Part shown: one piece after another, positions 8,078-16,233 of the stretch
Layout of the letters: each line of letters begins with the position of its first letter
Position numbering within the stretch: position 1 is the stretch's first letter
NCBI GenBank assembly: GCA_964442495.1
Contig: CAYTZN010000026.1
Location: 1 to 19,671 of the forward strand
From: CAYTZN01 sp964442495
GTDB taxonomy: Bacteria; Pseudomonadota; Gammaproteobacteria; Legionellales; Legionellaceae
DNA: 19,671 nucleotides
Direction of reading: 5' to 3'
Program-made: the position numbers and the translations under genes
The notes under the pieces: model-generated
Database searches by the model: none
The model's input: only the letters and a program-made list of their open reading frames with translations
What the model was told of the DNA's origin: nothing

Positions 8078-10603
8078 TTATTGTTCAATTCGACATAAGT
8101 GAGGAAAATCACAACGTTGACACGTGCTTTTGCGAAAAGGTTGCGGGGGGCAGTGACCGTTACTAAATTCTTCTGCAAGTTCTCTGAGTTGGTTTTGCCA
8201 TTGTTTACGGCATAAAGCCCATGTTTCTTCTTTTTTTAATGTGCCTATACCTTGTATGGGTGTTTCCTCTTCACTTAAGCCTGCGCAAGTGAGTCGGCCT
8301 GATTTCAATTGGATAAAAAGTAACGTGTTAATATTGTCGTCAAGCAATGCGTAGAGTAATAACTGTGGGGCCTCTGGGCGGTCTTCATTCCAGGGTTTGT
8401 TGATGGGTAGGGTGCTTTTATAGTCAATGATCCATTTTTTATCAGAGCTCATTATTTTATCTAGCCTGTCCACGCGTATACTAAAATCAATGCCCGCCAA
8501 GGACAGGGTGAAGGCTTGTTCAATAGCCTCTATGGTAAAGGGTGGGCGTTCTTTTTCCCAAACTAAACTTGCATGCACCAGGCGTTCCAAGCGTGAGATT
8601 TCCACGTCTTGGATGAGCGGCGAAAAAGAGCTTCTCTTTTCATTGATAAGGGGTGTTAGGGCGCGAATAATCACGTCTTTAACACACTGATTTAATTCAT
8701 CATGGGTTAACGTGAGCAATTTTTGTTGGCTGTTTAATTTGCGCCACAACAGCTCCATGATGCGATGTATGATTTGTCCTCGTTCGCTGGCGTCGGGTCC
8801 TTCGGACGGGGTGGGCATAGGTGACGCCCTTAACCGATGTGTGGCAAATGCACGGAATGGGCATAATGCTTGATTCGCCAAGAGTGTTGTTCCACCAGAG
8901 ACGGACTCTGTTGAGGTTAAAGGAAGAGTGTAGGTTTCTTGTCGTTCAACCAACAGTGAATTTTTATGGGTAGGGCTATTCGGTGTTGGGATAAACAATG
9001 GGTACGCTGTTATTAATGGACTGGGCAAATTAGGACTGTCTCCGGTAAGCTCGGGGTGGCTAAAAACACATTCGTGACTACCATGTTGAAGGCGTTGCAA
9101 GGTTTGCTCGGCAAATTGCAATTCTCGTGAGGGAAGTGCATGTGGCATGAGGAGCTCACGTTGTAATTCAATAGGAATAAAAGCAGATAAGTTGGTTCTT
9201 TGAGGCAAGCATTGGTCTGTTAGTCCACAAACCCAAATGCTTTCAAATGAACAGCCTGAGGCTTCTAATAAACCTAAAATTTGGATGGGTGTGGTTGTGG
9301 TTTTAGGCTGAAAAATGGTGGATTGAGCTAAATCATGTAGCGCTTTTAAGGCGCGACTCTTACTCATGTTGGGCTCAATAACGCTCAATTGCAATAGCTC
9401 ATCAAAAAGCCCCATGAAACGTTGGACACATTGATAAGCTTCCGAATGAAGGGAGTATTCTCCAGGAAAGCCAAGGGAGACCAGCCGCTTTTTAAATTCA
9501 CCAACCCATTCGTGAGGTGACGCCTCTGCTGGGTACGTAGGCAATAAATGCAATAATTCAAGCAGTTTGGGCGCTGAATTTTGGAGGGTTTGCTTCATGT
9601 AGCTTAAAGATAGCATGGGTTCTTTAAGAAGATTTTGGTTTTCCATGGCCTCAGTGCGCAGAATGCATTCGGTTCGTGAGCCTGCGAGGTAGGGTGAGTG
9701 AAGCAATAAGCGTGCTTGATGTTGCGTGATATTAAGATTATCGAGACTCAGCCAGTGTAGTGCATGGGCTACAATTGGATAGCTTGCTAAGGGTTGGCCT
9801 AACGAAATGTTGAATTGGGTTGGCGAAATATACCGTTGAAATAGTCGTTGGAGACGGTGAGATTGGGTTTGCAAATCAGGCACCACGACGGCTATTTCCG
9901 TCTCTCCTGCCGCTTGCTTTGAAAGAAGCCATTGAATGACTTGTAAATATTCATCTTCGGTATCTTTAGCACTGTAGTGATAAGTGGGGGTTGGACGTGG
10001 GGCTAAATCATACGTGTATTGCTGCACGGCTTCTTCCTGAATCGCTTTTTGTAATCGTTGTTGCACTGGCGTGTAATCATCGAAACACGCCCAGACGATG
10101 GTGCTTGAGCCCAAAAGCTTAGGATAGTGAAGTAAGTAATTGGGTAATTGATCTTCAGTTATCGCGCCGATTTTTTTTAACCGTTGCTCCATTTTTTGTT
10201 GCCATTGCTGGAATTGCTGAGTCTGTGGTGTTTGAGTAAAAGCGGGGTGATGGCTATCTATCTCCCATTGCTGGCAACGCGTCCAGGTGCTTTGTACTTC
10301 AGAAAGCAAGCCTTCATTGCATCGGGTATCGGTGGCCAGCGTTTGTTGCCATAAATAATGTTGTTGTGATGCGGTTAGCAACAGGGGATGAGCTGTATCT
10401 GTATAGACATGGCAAGCTTTTTTAAATAAATAACGTAAATATGCTTGGTAAGGAAAGCAGCGTGGTTTTACATGCACGTGTCCCTTGAGGTGTTTGCTAA
10501 AGTTGTCTATCAATTGGTTGCTTAAGCGATTGTTGGGTGTAATAACCGTTGCACCCGCTTTCATTAGTGCAAAGAGGGCATCGCTATTTTTTATCGTTAA
10601 CAT
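8078..10603 (-). CDS. AddB/RecB-like PD-(D/E)XK nuclease family protein (probable DNA repair protein)
   Basis: The 841-residue product resembles the proteobacterial family of AddB-like 'probable DNA repair proteins' (TIGR03623 type). The N-terminal half has a helicase-like fold signature (VITPNNRLSNQL near the start) but no Walker A P-loop, so ATPase activity is doubtful. The C-terminal nuclease domain shows GQIIH (about residue 605), RVDRLD and IIDYKS (about 724), the usual H, D and DxK residues of PD-(D/E)XK enzymes. A Cys in ALCPFRAF and three in CQRCDFPHLC at the end match the four-cysteine iron-sulfur cluster of AddB-type nucleases. The start at 10603 gives MLTIKNSD; an upstream extension would only run into the preceding gene. 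It overlaps the stop of that gene by 20 bp, so translation is probably coupled. Likely role: end processing in recombination; partner unknown. Confidence 0.88.
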   Translation of the reverse strand: MLTIKNSDALFALMKAGATVITPNNRLSNQLIDNFSKHLKGHVHVKPRCFPYQAYLRYLFKKACHVYTDTAHPLLLTASQQHYLWQQTLATDTRCNEGLLSEVQSTWTRCQQWEIDSHHPAFTQTPQTQQFQQWQQKMEQRLKKIGAITEDQLPNYLLHYPKLLGSSTIVWACFDDYTPVQQRLQKAIQEEAVQQYTYDLAPRPTPTYHYSAKDTEDEYLQVIQWLLSKQAAGETEIAVVVPDLQTQSHRLQRLFQRYISPTQFNISLGQPLASYPIVAHALHWLSLDNLNITQHQARLLLHSPYLAGSRTECILRTEAMENQNLLKEPMLSLSYMKQTLQNSAPKLLELLHLLPTYPAEASPHEWVGEFKKRLVSLGFPGEYSLHSEAYQCVQRFMGLFDELLQLSVIEPNMSKSRALKALHDLAQSTIFQPKTTTTPIQILGLLEASGCSFESIWVCGLTDQCLPQRTNLSAFIPIELQRELLMPHALPSRELQFAEQTLQRLQHGSHECVFSHPELTGDSPNLPSPLITAYPLFIPTPNSPTHKNSLLVERQETYTLPLTSTESVSGGTTLLANQALCPFRAFATHRLRASPMPTPSEGPDASERGQIIHRIMELLWRKLNSQQKLLTLTHDELNQCVKDVIIRALTPLINEKRSSFSPLIQDVEISRLERLVHASLVWEKERPPFTIEAIEQAFTLSLAGIDFSIRVDRLDKIMSSDKKWIIDYKSTLPINKPWNEDRPEAPQLLLYALLDDNINTLLFIQLKSGRLTCAGLSEEETPIQGIGTLKKEETWALCRKQWQNQLRELAEEFSNGHCPPQPFRKSTCQRCDFPHLCRIEQ

Positions 10604-11111
10604 TCGTGGGTGCCTGCATGGAGGGGTGCTGTTGTTTTTGCAGGTACGCATTGTAGCGCGGTAAAAACCGGCGCGTAAAATGTACTGCCGCAAGGCCTGT
10701 TAAAGGGATAAGCCAAACACCGGCTATTAGGGTAAAAAAGAGCATTACAACCCCGTATAAAATAAAGTAGTCCTGCCATTGATGAAGTCTTTCATACATC
10801 CAATGGTTATGAAAATAATAGATAAACTGAAGCCCTAAGCTATAAAAAGGGATAATCGACAGCCCAAGCAGTGCACCCCATGCAAAGATGTGTGCTAAGG
10901 ATTTAGCGTTTGCAATTCGCGGGCCAAAGCAATGGCCAAAAAGCGCGCCTAGGATGAATGCCAGTAAAGTGGATGAAAAGACAGGAAGAAGTTGACCTGC
11001 TTTAAAAATAAAAAGCGAGTATTTAGCTAGAAGGTTAAAAACCACCGCAAAACTTCCAAAATAGAGTGCGGCAGTTAAGCGGGTAGTGGAGGTCGTCTTT
11101 TCATTCGCCAT
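10584..11111 (-). CDS. Four-helix membrane protein, paralogue of the upstream gene
   Basis: The product has about 175 residues with four predicted transmembrane helices (start LTAALYFGSFAVVFNLL, then LLAFILGALFGHCFG, a third near ALLGLSIIPFYSLGL, and a fourth near VVMLFFTLIAGVWLI) and a basic hydrophilic tail. The start at 11111 (MANEK) is supported by GAGGAG just upstream; longer in-frame starts would lie inside the preceding gene. It overlaps that gene's stop by 11 bp. The helix layout and the LxAAxYF and GALFG motifs match the upstream product, so the pair is a tandem duplication. I do not recognise a function; it is an inner-membrane protein. Confidence 0.78.
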   Translation of the reverse strand: MANEKTTSTTRLTAALYFGSFAVVFNLLAKYSLFIFKAGQLLPVFSSTLLAFILGALFGHCFGPRIANAKSLAHIFAWGALLGLSIIPFYSLGLQFIYYFHNHWMYERLHQWQDYFILYGVVMLFFTLIAGVWLIPLTGLAAVHFTRRFLPRYNAYLQKQQHPSMQAPTNVNDKK

Positions 11112-11667
11112 GGTGCTCCTCATTGTGTAGGTGTGGGATAGTGCTTCTAATGAGCGCCTTTTGAGTGGGTTCTCTCTGCGAGGACAGAGCGTGAAGGATG
11201 TAGTACACCACATAACCCCTTAAATACAAGGCCGCAATTCCTGCAAGAATAGCAAGCCAAATGCCTGCTAGTATAAAGCTATACATTAATACAAACAAAT
11301 ATAAATACACGAGGTGTTTTAAGGACGTTTCTGCAAAAAGTTCAGCGTGATGTTCTCTCATAAAATAAATAATACCAATGTTGTATAGTGGCAGGGCTAC
11401 CACAACCATCAAAAGCCCTAAGAAAAAAACATGCCTCTTATAAGGCTTTTCACTGATAACAATGCTTTTCCCAAAAAGTGCCCCAAAAATCACAGCAACA
11501 GCCACGCTTAAGAAAATAGCGTTAGATAAGGGTACGATTTGTTTTGCGCCCAAGGCGTGCAGTACACCAGACGCAACAATGGTTGTAATGATGGCAAGCA
11601 AACTAAAATAGACCGCGGCCAGCAATCGCGGATTAGAGAAGGTGAGCGCATCATCCTGAGAGTTCAT
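11101..11667 (-). CDS. Four-helix membrane protein, first gene of the operon
   Basis: The product has 188 residues with an N-terminal soluble stub, four hydrophobic segments (LLAAVYFSLLAIITTIV, AIFLSVAVAVIFGALFG, VFFLGLLMVVVALPLYN, LVLMYSFILAGIWLAIL-like) and a charged His/Glu-rich tail. The start at 11667 (MNSQDD) is chosen because AAGGA precedes it at good spacing; ATGs at 11688 and 11736 lack such a site. It is a paralogue of the next gene, with which it overlaps by 11 bp. The two membrane proteins and the nuclease gene form one transcription unit. Function unknown. Confidence 0.75.
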   Translation of the reverse strand: MNSQDDALTFSNPRLLAAVYFSLLAIITTIVASGVLHALGAKQIVPLSNAIFLSVAVAVIFGALFGKSIVISEKPYKRHVFFLGLLMVVVALPLYNIGIIYFMREHHAELFAETSLKHLVYLYLFVLMYSFILAGIWLAILAGIAALYLRGYVVYYILHALSSQREPTQKALIRSTIPHLHNEEHHGE

Positions 11668-11799
11668 GCTTTTCCTTTTTACAGACATATGTATAATTTT
11701 AGACCATATTTGAACTGTGCGTACTAAAATCGTCATTATTCATTCTATGTGCCTCAGTTCGGTCTACACTTAATTTATAGCGTAGCGAATGGACGAAGC

Positions 11800-12921
11800 A
11801 TGGATATCATTCCTTTTTTTAAATTAATGGTCGAACGTTCAGCGTCTGATTTGTTTTTTAGTGTAGGTGCGCCACCTCACATGAAAGTAGAAGGGGTTAC
11901 CGCACCTGTAGGTCAGGCCCCGATTAAATCTCAACAAATGATAGAAATTGCTAAATCCATCATGAACGATGCGCAACAAAAAGAATTTGAGGCAACGATG
12001 GAATTGAACATGGCGATTTCTGTAGAGGGTGTTGGGCGATACCGCGTTAATATGTATAGACAGCGCGGTGAAGTTGCGATGGTGGTTCGTTACATCAAAG
12101 GGACTATTCCCTCCATTGAGGAATTGCATTTACCTTCGGTTTTAAAAAAAATTGTGATGGAGCCTCGTGGCTTGGTTTTAGTGGTTGGAGCTACAAGTTC
12201 AGGTAAATCCACCTCGTTAGCTTCCATGATTGATTACCGGAATAGTCATTATTGTGGGCATATTTTAACGATAGAAGATCCCATTGAATATTTACATCAA
12301 CATAAAAAATCAATCATTGATCAACGTGAAGTTGGGATTGATACTCAAACGTATGATAATGCGCTCAAAAATGCGATGCGCGAAGCGCCAGATGTGATTT
12401 TAATTGGTGAAATTCGAGATCAAAGCACAATGAAGCATGCCATTGCCTATGCTGAAACAGGTCATCTTTGCTTGGCCACGTTGCATGCGAACAATGCAAA
12501 TCAGACCATGGATAGGGTCTTGAATTTTTTCCCTGAAGAGGCACGCCTTCCTTTGTTATTAGATCTATCCTTAAATTTAAGAGCGATCATTTCGCTTCGA
12601 TTAATTCCATCGTTAAATCAGCAACAAATGCCTGCTGTGGAAATATTACTGAACACGCCCTATATCAGTGACCTCATTGAAAAAGGGAAAATAGATGAGA
12701 TGAAAGAAGTCATGACCAAAAGCACTGAGCAGGGCATGCAAACGTTTGATGGCGCCTTGTTTGACTTGTATAAAGCTGGAAAAATCAGCAAAGAAAATGC
12801 TATTCAATTTGCAGATTCTAAAAACAATGTGGGATTAAAAATACGTTTAACAGAAGAGGGTTGTACAGACAGTGGCTCGGATTTAAAAGTAGATTCAAGT
12901 GATACTGATAATTTTAGGTAG
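11800..12921 (+). CDS. pilU: Type IV pilus ATPase PilU
   Basis: PilU is the PilT-dependent retraction ATPase of type IV pili, a hexameric cytoplasmic motor at the pilus base. The 373-residue product has the family features: N-terminal MxxSASDLFF segment, Walker A GATSSGKST (residues 130-138), Asp box LTIEDPIEY, Walker B VILIGEIRD and His box ATLHANN. The stretch LHANNANQ followed by a Asn-Phe-Phe-Pro-Glu-Glu segment is typical of PilU and separates it from PilT. The start at 11800 (MDIIPFF) fits the family; an in-frame ATG at 11749 adds 17 unlikely residues. It is divergent from the membrane-protein operon and no other pilus gene is in the window. The C-terminal 20 residues are acidic and Ser/Asp-rich. 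Confidence 0.92.
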   Translation: MDIIPFFKLMVERSASDLFFSVGAPPHMKVEGVTAPVGQAPIKSQQMIEIAKSIMNDAQQKEFEATMELNMAISVEGVGRYRVNMYRQRGEVAMVVRYIKGTIPSIEELHLPSVLKKIVMEPRGLVLVVGATSSGKSTSLASMIDYRNSHYCGHILTIEDPIEYLHQHKKSIIDQREVGIDTQTYDNALKNAMREAPDVILIGEIRDQSTMKHAIAYAETGHLCLATLHANNANQTMDRVLNFFPEEARLPLLLDLSLNLRAIISLRLIPSLNQQQMPAVEILLNTPYISDLIEKGKIDEMKEVMTKSTEQGMQTFDGALFDLYKAGKISKENAIQFADSKNNVGLKIRLTEEGCTDSGSDLKVDSSDTDNFR

Positions 12922-12934
12922 GTTAAAACATGAT

Positions 12935-12968
12935 GGCCTTCGGCTCCTGCAAATAGGATTTGAAGGCC
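12935..12968. terminator. Possible bidirectional hairpin between pilU and the lipoprotein gene
   Basis: GGCCTTC at 12935-12941 pairs with GAAGGCC at 12962-12968, with inner CCT/AGG pairing in the 20-base loop. It sits between convergent genes. There is no good T-run on either side, so terminator function is uncertain. Confidence 0.35.
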
Positions 12969-12980
12969 TGCTTTAAACTA

Positions 12981-13217
12981 TTATTGGTAATAATAGCGAT
13001 TTCGGTAATAGCGATTTCTGTCTTGATCTTGGCCGATTTGGTTACCAATCAGCGCACCTGCACCCGCTCCAATGGCTGAACCCCAGCCACCACCAACGGC
13101 ATATCCTAAACCCGCACCTGCAGCAGCACCCGTTGCAGTGCCTATTTGTGTGGAGGTGCACCCACCTAATACCGTTGCGATACCTAAAAAACATACTGTA
13201 AATATAAAGTTCTTCAT
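12981..13217 (-). CDS. Small glycine-zipper lipoprotein
   Basis: The 78-residue product starts with a lipoprotein signal peptide (MKNFIFTVCFLGIATVL) and a lipobox LGGC, so the mature lipid-anchored protein begins at Cys20. The rest is a glycine-zipper pattern (GAAAGAGLGYAVGGG and GSAIGAGAGALIGNQIG) of the 17-kDa antigen/SlyB-like type, with a short Arg/Tyr-rich end. Such proteins sit in the outer membrane and are linked to envelope integrity or stress. AGGAG lies about ten bases before the ATG. It is a single gene, convergent with pilU. Confidence 0.87.
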   Translation of the reverse strand: MKNFIFTVCFLGIATVLGGCTSTQIGTATGAAAGAGLGYAVGGGWGSAIGAGAGALIGNQIGQDQDRNRYYRNRYYYQ

Positions 13218-13454
13218 GATTTTATTTTCTCCTGAATAAACGATCCCTCCTCCTTAGCATAGTACAAATATAGAGCATTTGTTTTATTTGTGATCATTGT
13301 GATTTTGGCTTTATTTAAAAGAGGGGGTGCTGCGGGTGTTGATTTGGTCAGTCGAATGGGAAAGGTTGAGCGCAACTAAACGCCCACGTTCCGTGCTTTA
13401 TGCGCGGAATTCAGTACGATCTTGGTGCGGTTTAGAAAACACATCGATTATGTT

Positions 13455-13533
13455 GTTCCTGCGAAGGCGGGAATCCATTCCAAAACCAAGCGAATTGATC
13501 AGTATTTGGATAGATTCTCGCCTTCGCAGAAAT
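13455..13533. repeat. Palindromic intergenic repeat with 22-bp inverted arms
   Basis: The left arm (13455-13476, core CTGCGAAGGCGGGAAT) pairs with the right arm (13512-13533, core ATTCTCGCCTTCGCAG) with a few mismatches, around a spacer of 35 bp. This is the form of small non-coding mobile or REP-like elements found dispersed in many proteobacterial genomes. No second copy is visible in the window. Confidence 0.6.
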
Positions 13534-13737
13534 GATAAAACATACGTCAATATGGATAGATTTTTGCCTTGTCAGGAATAGACAAACTAATGACTCAGAT
13601 TTGTGGGTAATGGCATGAACAGGATACGTAGGCAAGTGCAATGCTATTTGTTGTTAAAAATCAAATGCGTTTGCTCTCTTAAATGGGGCTCATAACTTGT
13701 GAAATTTTCCATCACCCGCTAGTATTGGAGCATTGAT

Positions 13738-13743
13738 TATAAT
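13738..13743 (+). promoter_or_regulatory. Candidate -10 box of dapA
   Basis: A perfect TATAAT lies 23 bases before the dapA ATG at 13767. No good -35 box is found 16-18 bp upstream, and the leader would be short, so this rests on the -10 box alone. Confidence 0.35.
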
Positions 13744-13766
13744 TCATATAACAGTCAGAGGCTCTC

Positions 13767-14639
13767 ATGTTTCGAGGAAGTATTGTAGCGCTCGTTACCC
13801 CTATGCTTGATGATAAAGTTGATGTTGAGCGGTTGGGTGAGTTGGTTGAATTTCACATTCAAGCAGGAACACACGCTATTGTGGCTGCTGGGACGACCGG
13901 TGAAGCGGGCACATTAACCCATAATGAAAAAAAATTGGTGATAAAAACAGTTATTGAGAAAGCCCGCGAGCGGATTCCGGTTATTGCAGGAACCGCGGCG
14001 AATGCCACCACAGAATGCATTGAGCTGACTCAAGCTGCGATGGAGTATGGTGCTCATGCAGCACTTATTATGACGCCAGCCTACATAAAGCCCACTCAAG
14101 AGGGGCTTTATCAACACTACAGCAAAATTGCTAAAGCAACGGCCATGCCTATTATTTTATATAATGTGCCAAGTCGAACTGCATGTGATTTGTTGCCTGA
14201 AACAGTAGCACGTCTTTCTCATATATCAAACATTGTGGGTATTAAAGAAGCGACTGGGCAAATGCCTCGTTTGCAGGAGCTCCTTCGACACTGTGGTGAG
14301 CGGATGGATATTTATAGCGGAGATGATATAACTGCTGCTGATTGGATGTTAGCAGGCGCAAAAGGGGTCATTTCAGTGACTGCTAATGTGGCGCCTAAAG
14401 AACTGGCTAAACTTTGTGAGGCATCTATTGCGGGTGATAAAGAACTCAGTGGACGTTTAAATGAGGCCTTGATGCCGCTGCATAAATTAATGTTTATTGA
14501 GTCCAACCCTATCCCGGCAAAATGGGCTGTTAGCCGTATGGGTTTGATGGGCAATGAAATTCGTATGCCCTTGACGCGTTTATCGAGTGAGCATCATGAG
14601 GCATTAGAAAAAGTCTTGTGTGCATTAAAATTGATATAA
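13767..14639 (+). CDS. dapA: 4-hydroxy-tetrahydrodipicolinate synthase
   Basis: DapA condenses pyruvate with aspartate semialdehyde, the first committed step of the lysine/meso-diaminopimelate pathway, which supplies cell-wall peptidoglycan. At 290 residues it has the family length. Key residues are visible: GTTGEA near residue 43, Tyr132 in LYNVPSRT, and the Schiff-base Lys160 in GIKEATG, followed by a YSGDD segment. The ATG at 13767 is preceded by AGAGG. It is followed 13 bp later by a short BamC-like lipoprotein gene, the same order as dapA-bamC in Escherichia coli. Cytoplasmic, tetrameric in the family. Confidence 0.97.
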   Translation: MFRGSIVALVTPMLDDKVDVERLGELVEFHIQAGTHAIVAAGTTGEAGTLTHNEKKLVIKTVIEKARERIPVIAGTAANATTECIELTQAAMEYGAHAALIMTPAYIKPTQEGLYQHYSKIAKATAMPIILYNVPSRTACDLLPETVARLSHISNIVGIKEATGQMPRLQELLRHCGERMDIYSGDDITAADWMLAGAKGVISVTANVAPKELAKLCEASIAGDKELSGRLNEALMPLHKLMFIESNPIPAKWAVSRMGLMGNEIRMPLTRLSSEHHEALEKVLCALKLI

Positions 14640-14652
14640 TCGAGGTAATGTT

Positions 14653-14859
14653 GTGAAAAAATTAGGAATAATGGTGTTGCCGTTGTTATTGACGGCGTGT
14701 TCGGCGCAGTATACAAGTAATGGAGAACAGCAATATTTAAAAAGTAAAAATGGGGCGCGACTGGTGGTTCCTCCTTCGTTATCAACAGCGAATATAAGTG
14801 ATTTTTATGATTTACCACCTCAAACCCAGGATGCAACGGTTAGCATAACACCACCCTAA
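14653..14859 (+). CDS. Short BamC-like (NlpB-like) lipoprotein
   Basis: The 68-residue product has a lipoprotein signal peptide with lipobox LLTAC (Cys16 would be lipidated). The mature part contains YLKSKNGARLVVPPSLS followed by a YDLPP segment, which resembles the unstructured N-terminal part of BamC that binds BamD in the beta-barrel assembly machine. The two globular C-terminal domains of full-length BamC (about 340 residues) are absent. The start is GTG at 14653, with GAGG at 14642-14645; the ATG at 14648 in another frame stops at once. Position directly after dapA supports the assignment. It is either a minimal BamC or a truncated one; the stop is clean and the next gene starts 18 bp later. 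Confidence 0.75.
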   Translation: MKKLGIMVLPLLLTACSAQYTSNGEQQYLKSKNGARLVVPPSLSTANISDFYDLPPQTQDATVSITPP

Positions 14860-14877
14860 GGATAAGGGCTTGTTTAT

Positions 14878-16167
14878 ATGTCAATAAAGTCAGCGGAACT
14901 AGTGGTTATCCAAGAGTTATCCCAGCGCATTGTTGATGCACAGCGCAAGATCCGCATTCTTGATCTCATCAAATGGGATGACAATGTTAAACAAACATTT
15001 TTTCGTCATAAAGGAAAAAAACTCCCTGAGGTCGATGCAAGCTATTACTTAAGCCGGCCTCTACCTTTTGACGCCTCGGAAAAAATGGAAGAGTTTCGCC
15101 TTATTTTACGAGATGCGCAAAATCAATGTGGACAATATTCACCTATTACACGGCTTATTAAACGTCAGTGTGATGAGTATATTCGTGCGGTTCAAATGTT
15201 GGCCGCGCGCGGTACGCCTGCTTTCTCAGAAATTGCAATGGAGTTATACGGCAGTCCAAGCGATGCATTTTATGCGGGTGGACCGCGCTTGTCTGAGTTA
15301 GGAGCTTTGTTGTTTGACGTCCTGACAGCGCTTGATGTGCAGTTGCAATCGGATGCTGATTTAAAACGTCATACGCCACAGGAGGCTCAGCGTTCTTTAC
15401 AAGCATCTTTAGGCTCTTTTTTTCATGCTCATCAAGGTAAAGTGACGGTGATGGTGAGCGATGACATGTTGGCGGATGCTTCGGCTGGGGCTGACAATAT
15501 TAAATTGGGCCAGCACGCCATGTTTAGTGATCGTGACCTTAAGTATTTAGAGGTCCATGAGGGTTGGGTGCACGTCGGTACAACATTGAACGGCTCAATG
15601 CAGCCGTATTGTTTTTTTCTTTCCAAGGGGTCACCTTCCTGCAGTGTTATCCAAGAAGGTTTGGCGGTGCTGACAGAAGTGGTTTCTTTTTCCTCTTATC
15701 CTGGGCGTATGCGTAAAATCACCAATCGTGTGATTGCGTTGGATAAAGTCACGGATGGTGCTAATTTTTTAGATGTGTACCATTATTTTATAGCGTGCGG
15801 CTTGTCTGAAGAAGACAGTTATAACAACAGCGTGCGGATTTTTAGAGGGAGCACGCCAACGGGCGGTCCTTTTACCAAGGATTTATCTTACGCGAAGGGA
15901 TTTGTTCTGATTTATAATTTTATACGGTTTGCCATTAGCCAACATCGGATTGATGCTATTCCATTGTTGTTTACTGGTAAAATCGTGTTGGATGACTTGC
16001 CTTTGTTGAGTGAATTAAAAGAACAGGGCATTCTCACCTCGCCTGTTTATCTTCCTCCACAATTTCGTGATCTTGCAGCGCTTGGTACTTGGATGAGCTT
16101 TTCGTTGTTTCTTAATAAATTTGATTTGAATGAAATTCAGAAAAATTTTAGGTTTTTATTGGCTTAA
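14878..16167 (+). CDS. QEGLA-motif / MATCAP-like putative metallopeptidase (DUF1704 family)
   Basis: The 429-residue product belongs to the 'flavohemoglobin expression-modulating QEGLA motif' family, homologous to the eukaryotic MATCAP tubulin-tail carboxypeptidases. It shows the atypical zinc motif HExxxH as HEGWVH (residues 227-232) and the family signature QEGLA (259-263), whose Glu would be the third ligand. Full length for the family, no signal peptide or membrane segment, so cytoplasmic. The bacterial substrate is unknown to me. AAGGATAAGGG precedes the ATG. It follows the BamC-like gene closely and ends before a clear hairpin terminator, so dapA, the lipoprotein gene and this gene probably form one unit. 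Confidence 0.88.
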   Translation: MSIKSAELVVIQELSQRIVDAQRKIRILDLIKWDDNVKQTFFRHKGKKLPEVDASYYLSRPLPFDASEKMEEFRLILRDAQNQCGQYSPITRLIKRQCDEYIRAVQMLAARGTPAFSEIAMELYGSPSDAFYAGGPRLSELGALLFDVLTALDVQLQSDADLKRHTPQEAQRSLQASLGSFFHAHQGKVTVMVSDDMLADASAGADNIKLGQHAMFSDRDLKYLEVHEGWVHVGTTLNGSMQPYCFFLSKGSPSCSVIQEGLAVLTEVVSFSSYPGRMRKITNRVIALDKVTDGANFLDVYHYFIACGLSEEDSYNNSVRIFRGSTPTGGPFTKDLSYAKGFVLIYNFIRFAISQHRIDAIPLLFTGKIVLDDLPLLSELKEQGILTSPVYLPPQFRDLAALGTWMSFSLFLNKFDLNEIQKNFRFLLA

Positions 16168-16201
16168 TCTATAGGGTTAGGGGACTTTCTTTAAAACAAA
16201 G

Positions 16202-16230
16202 AGGAGCCTTCTTAATAAAGGCTCCTTTTA
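16202..16230. terminator. Rho-independent terminator, probably bidirectional
   Basis: AGGAGCCTT (16202-16210) pairs perfectly with AAGGCTCCT (16218-16226) around a 7-base loop, followed by a T-run on the + strand. It lies 34 bp after the metallopeptidase gene and just before the stop codon of the opposing membrane-protein gene, whose transcript would meet a weaker T-rich run on the other side. Confidence 0.85.
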
Positions 16231-16233
16231 ATG

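Larger units (their letters stand above)
13218..13766. other. Intergenic region between lipoprotein gene and dapA
   Basis: No convincing gene. Open frames at 13327-13581 (+) and 13432-13641 (-) run through the palindromic element and lack ribosome binding sites or recognisable products. The stretch holds the palindromic repeat at 13455-13533, an AT-rich part near 13255-13320 and the dapA upstream region. Confidence 0.5.

Noticed and set aside
13290..13310. CRP-like site (TGTGATCATTGTGA)
   Set aside because: The second half is a direct repeat of TGTGA and not the inverted TCACA needed for a CRP operator.
13327..13641. Small open frames in the region before dapA
   Set aside because: They pass through a palindromic repeat, lack ribosome binding sites and have low-complexity or repeat-derived translations.
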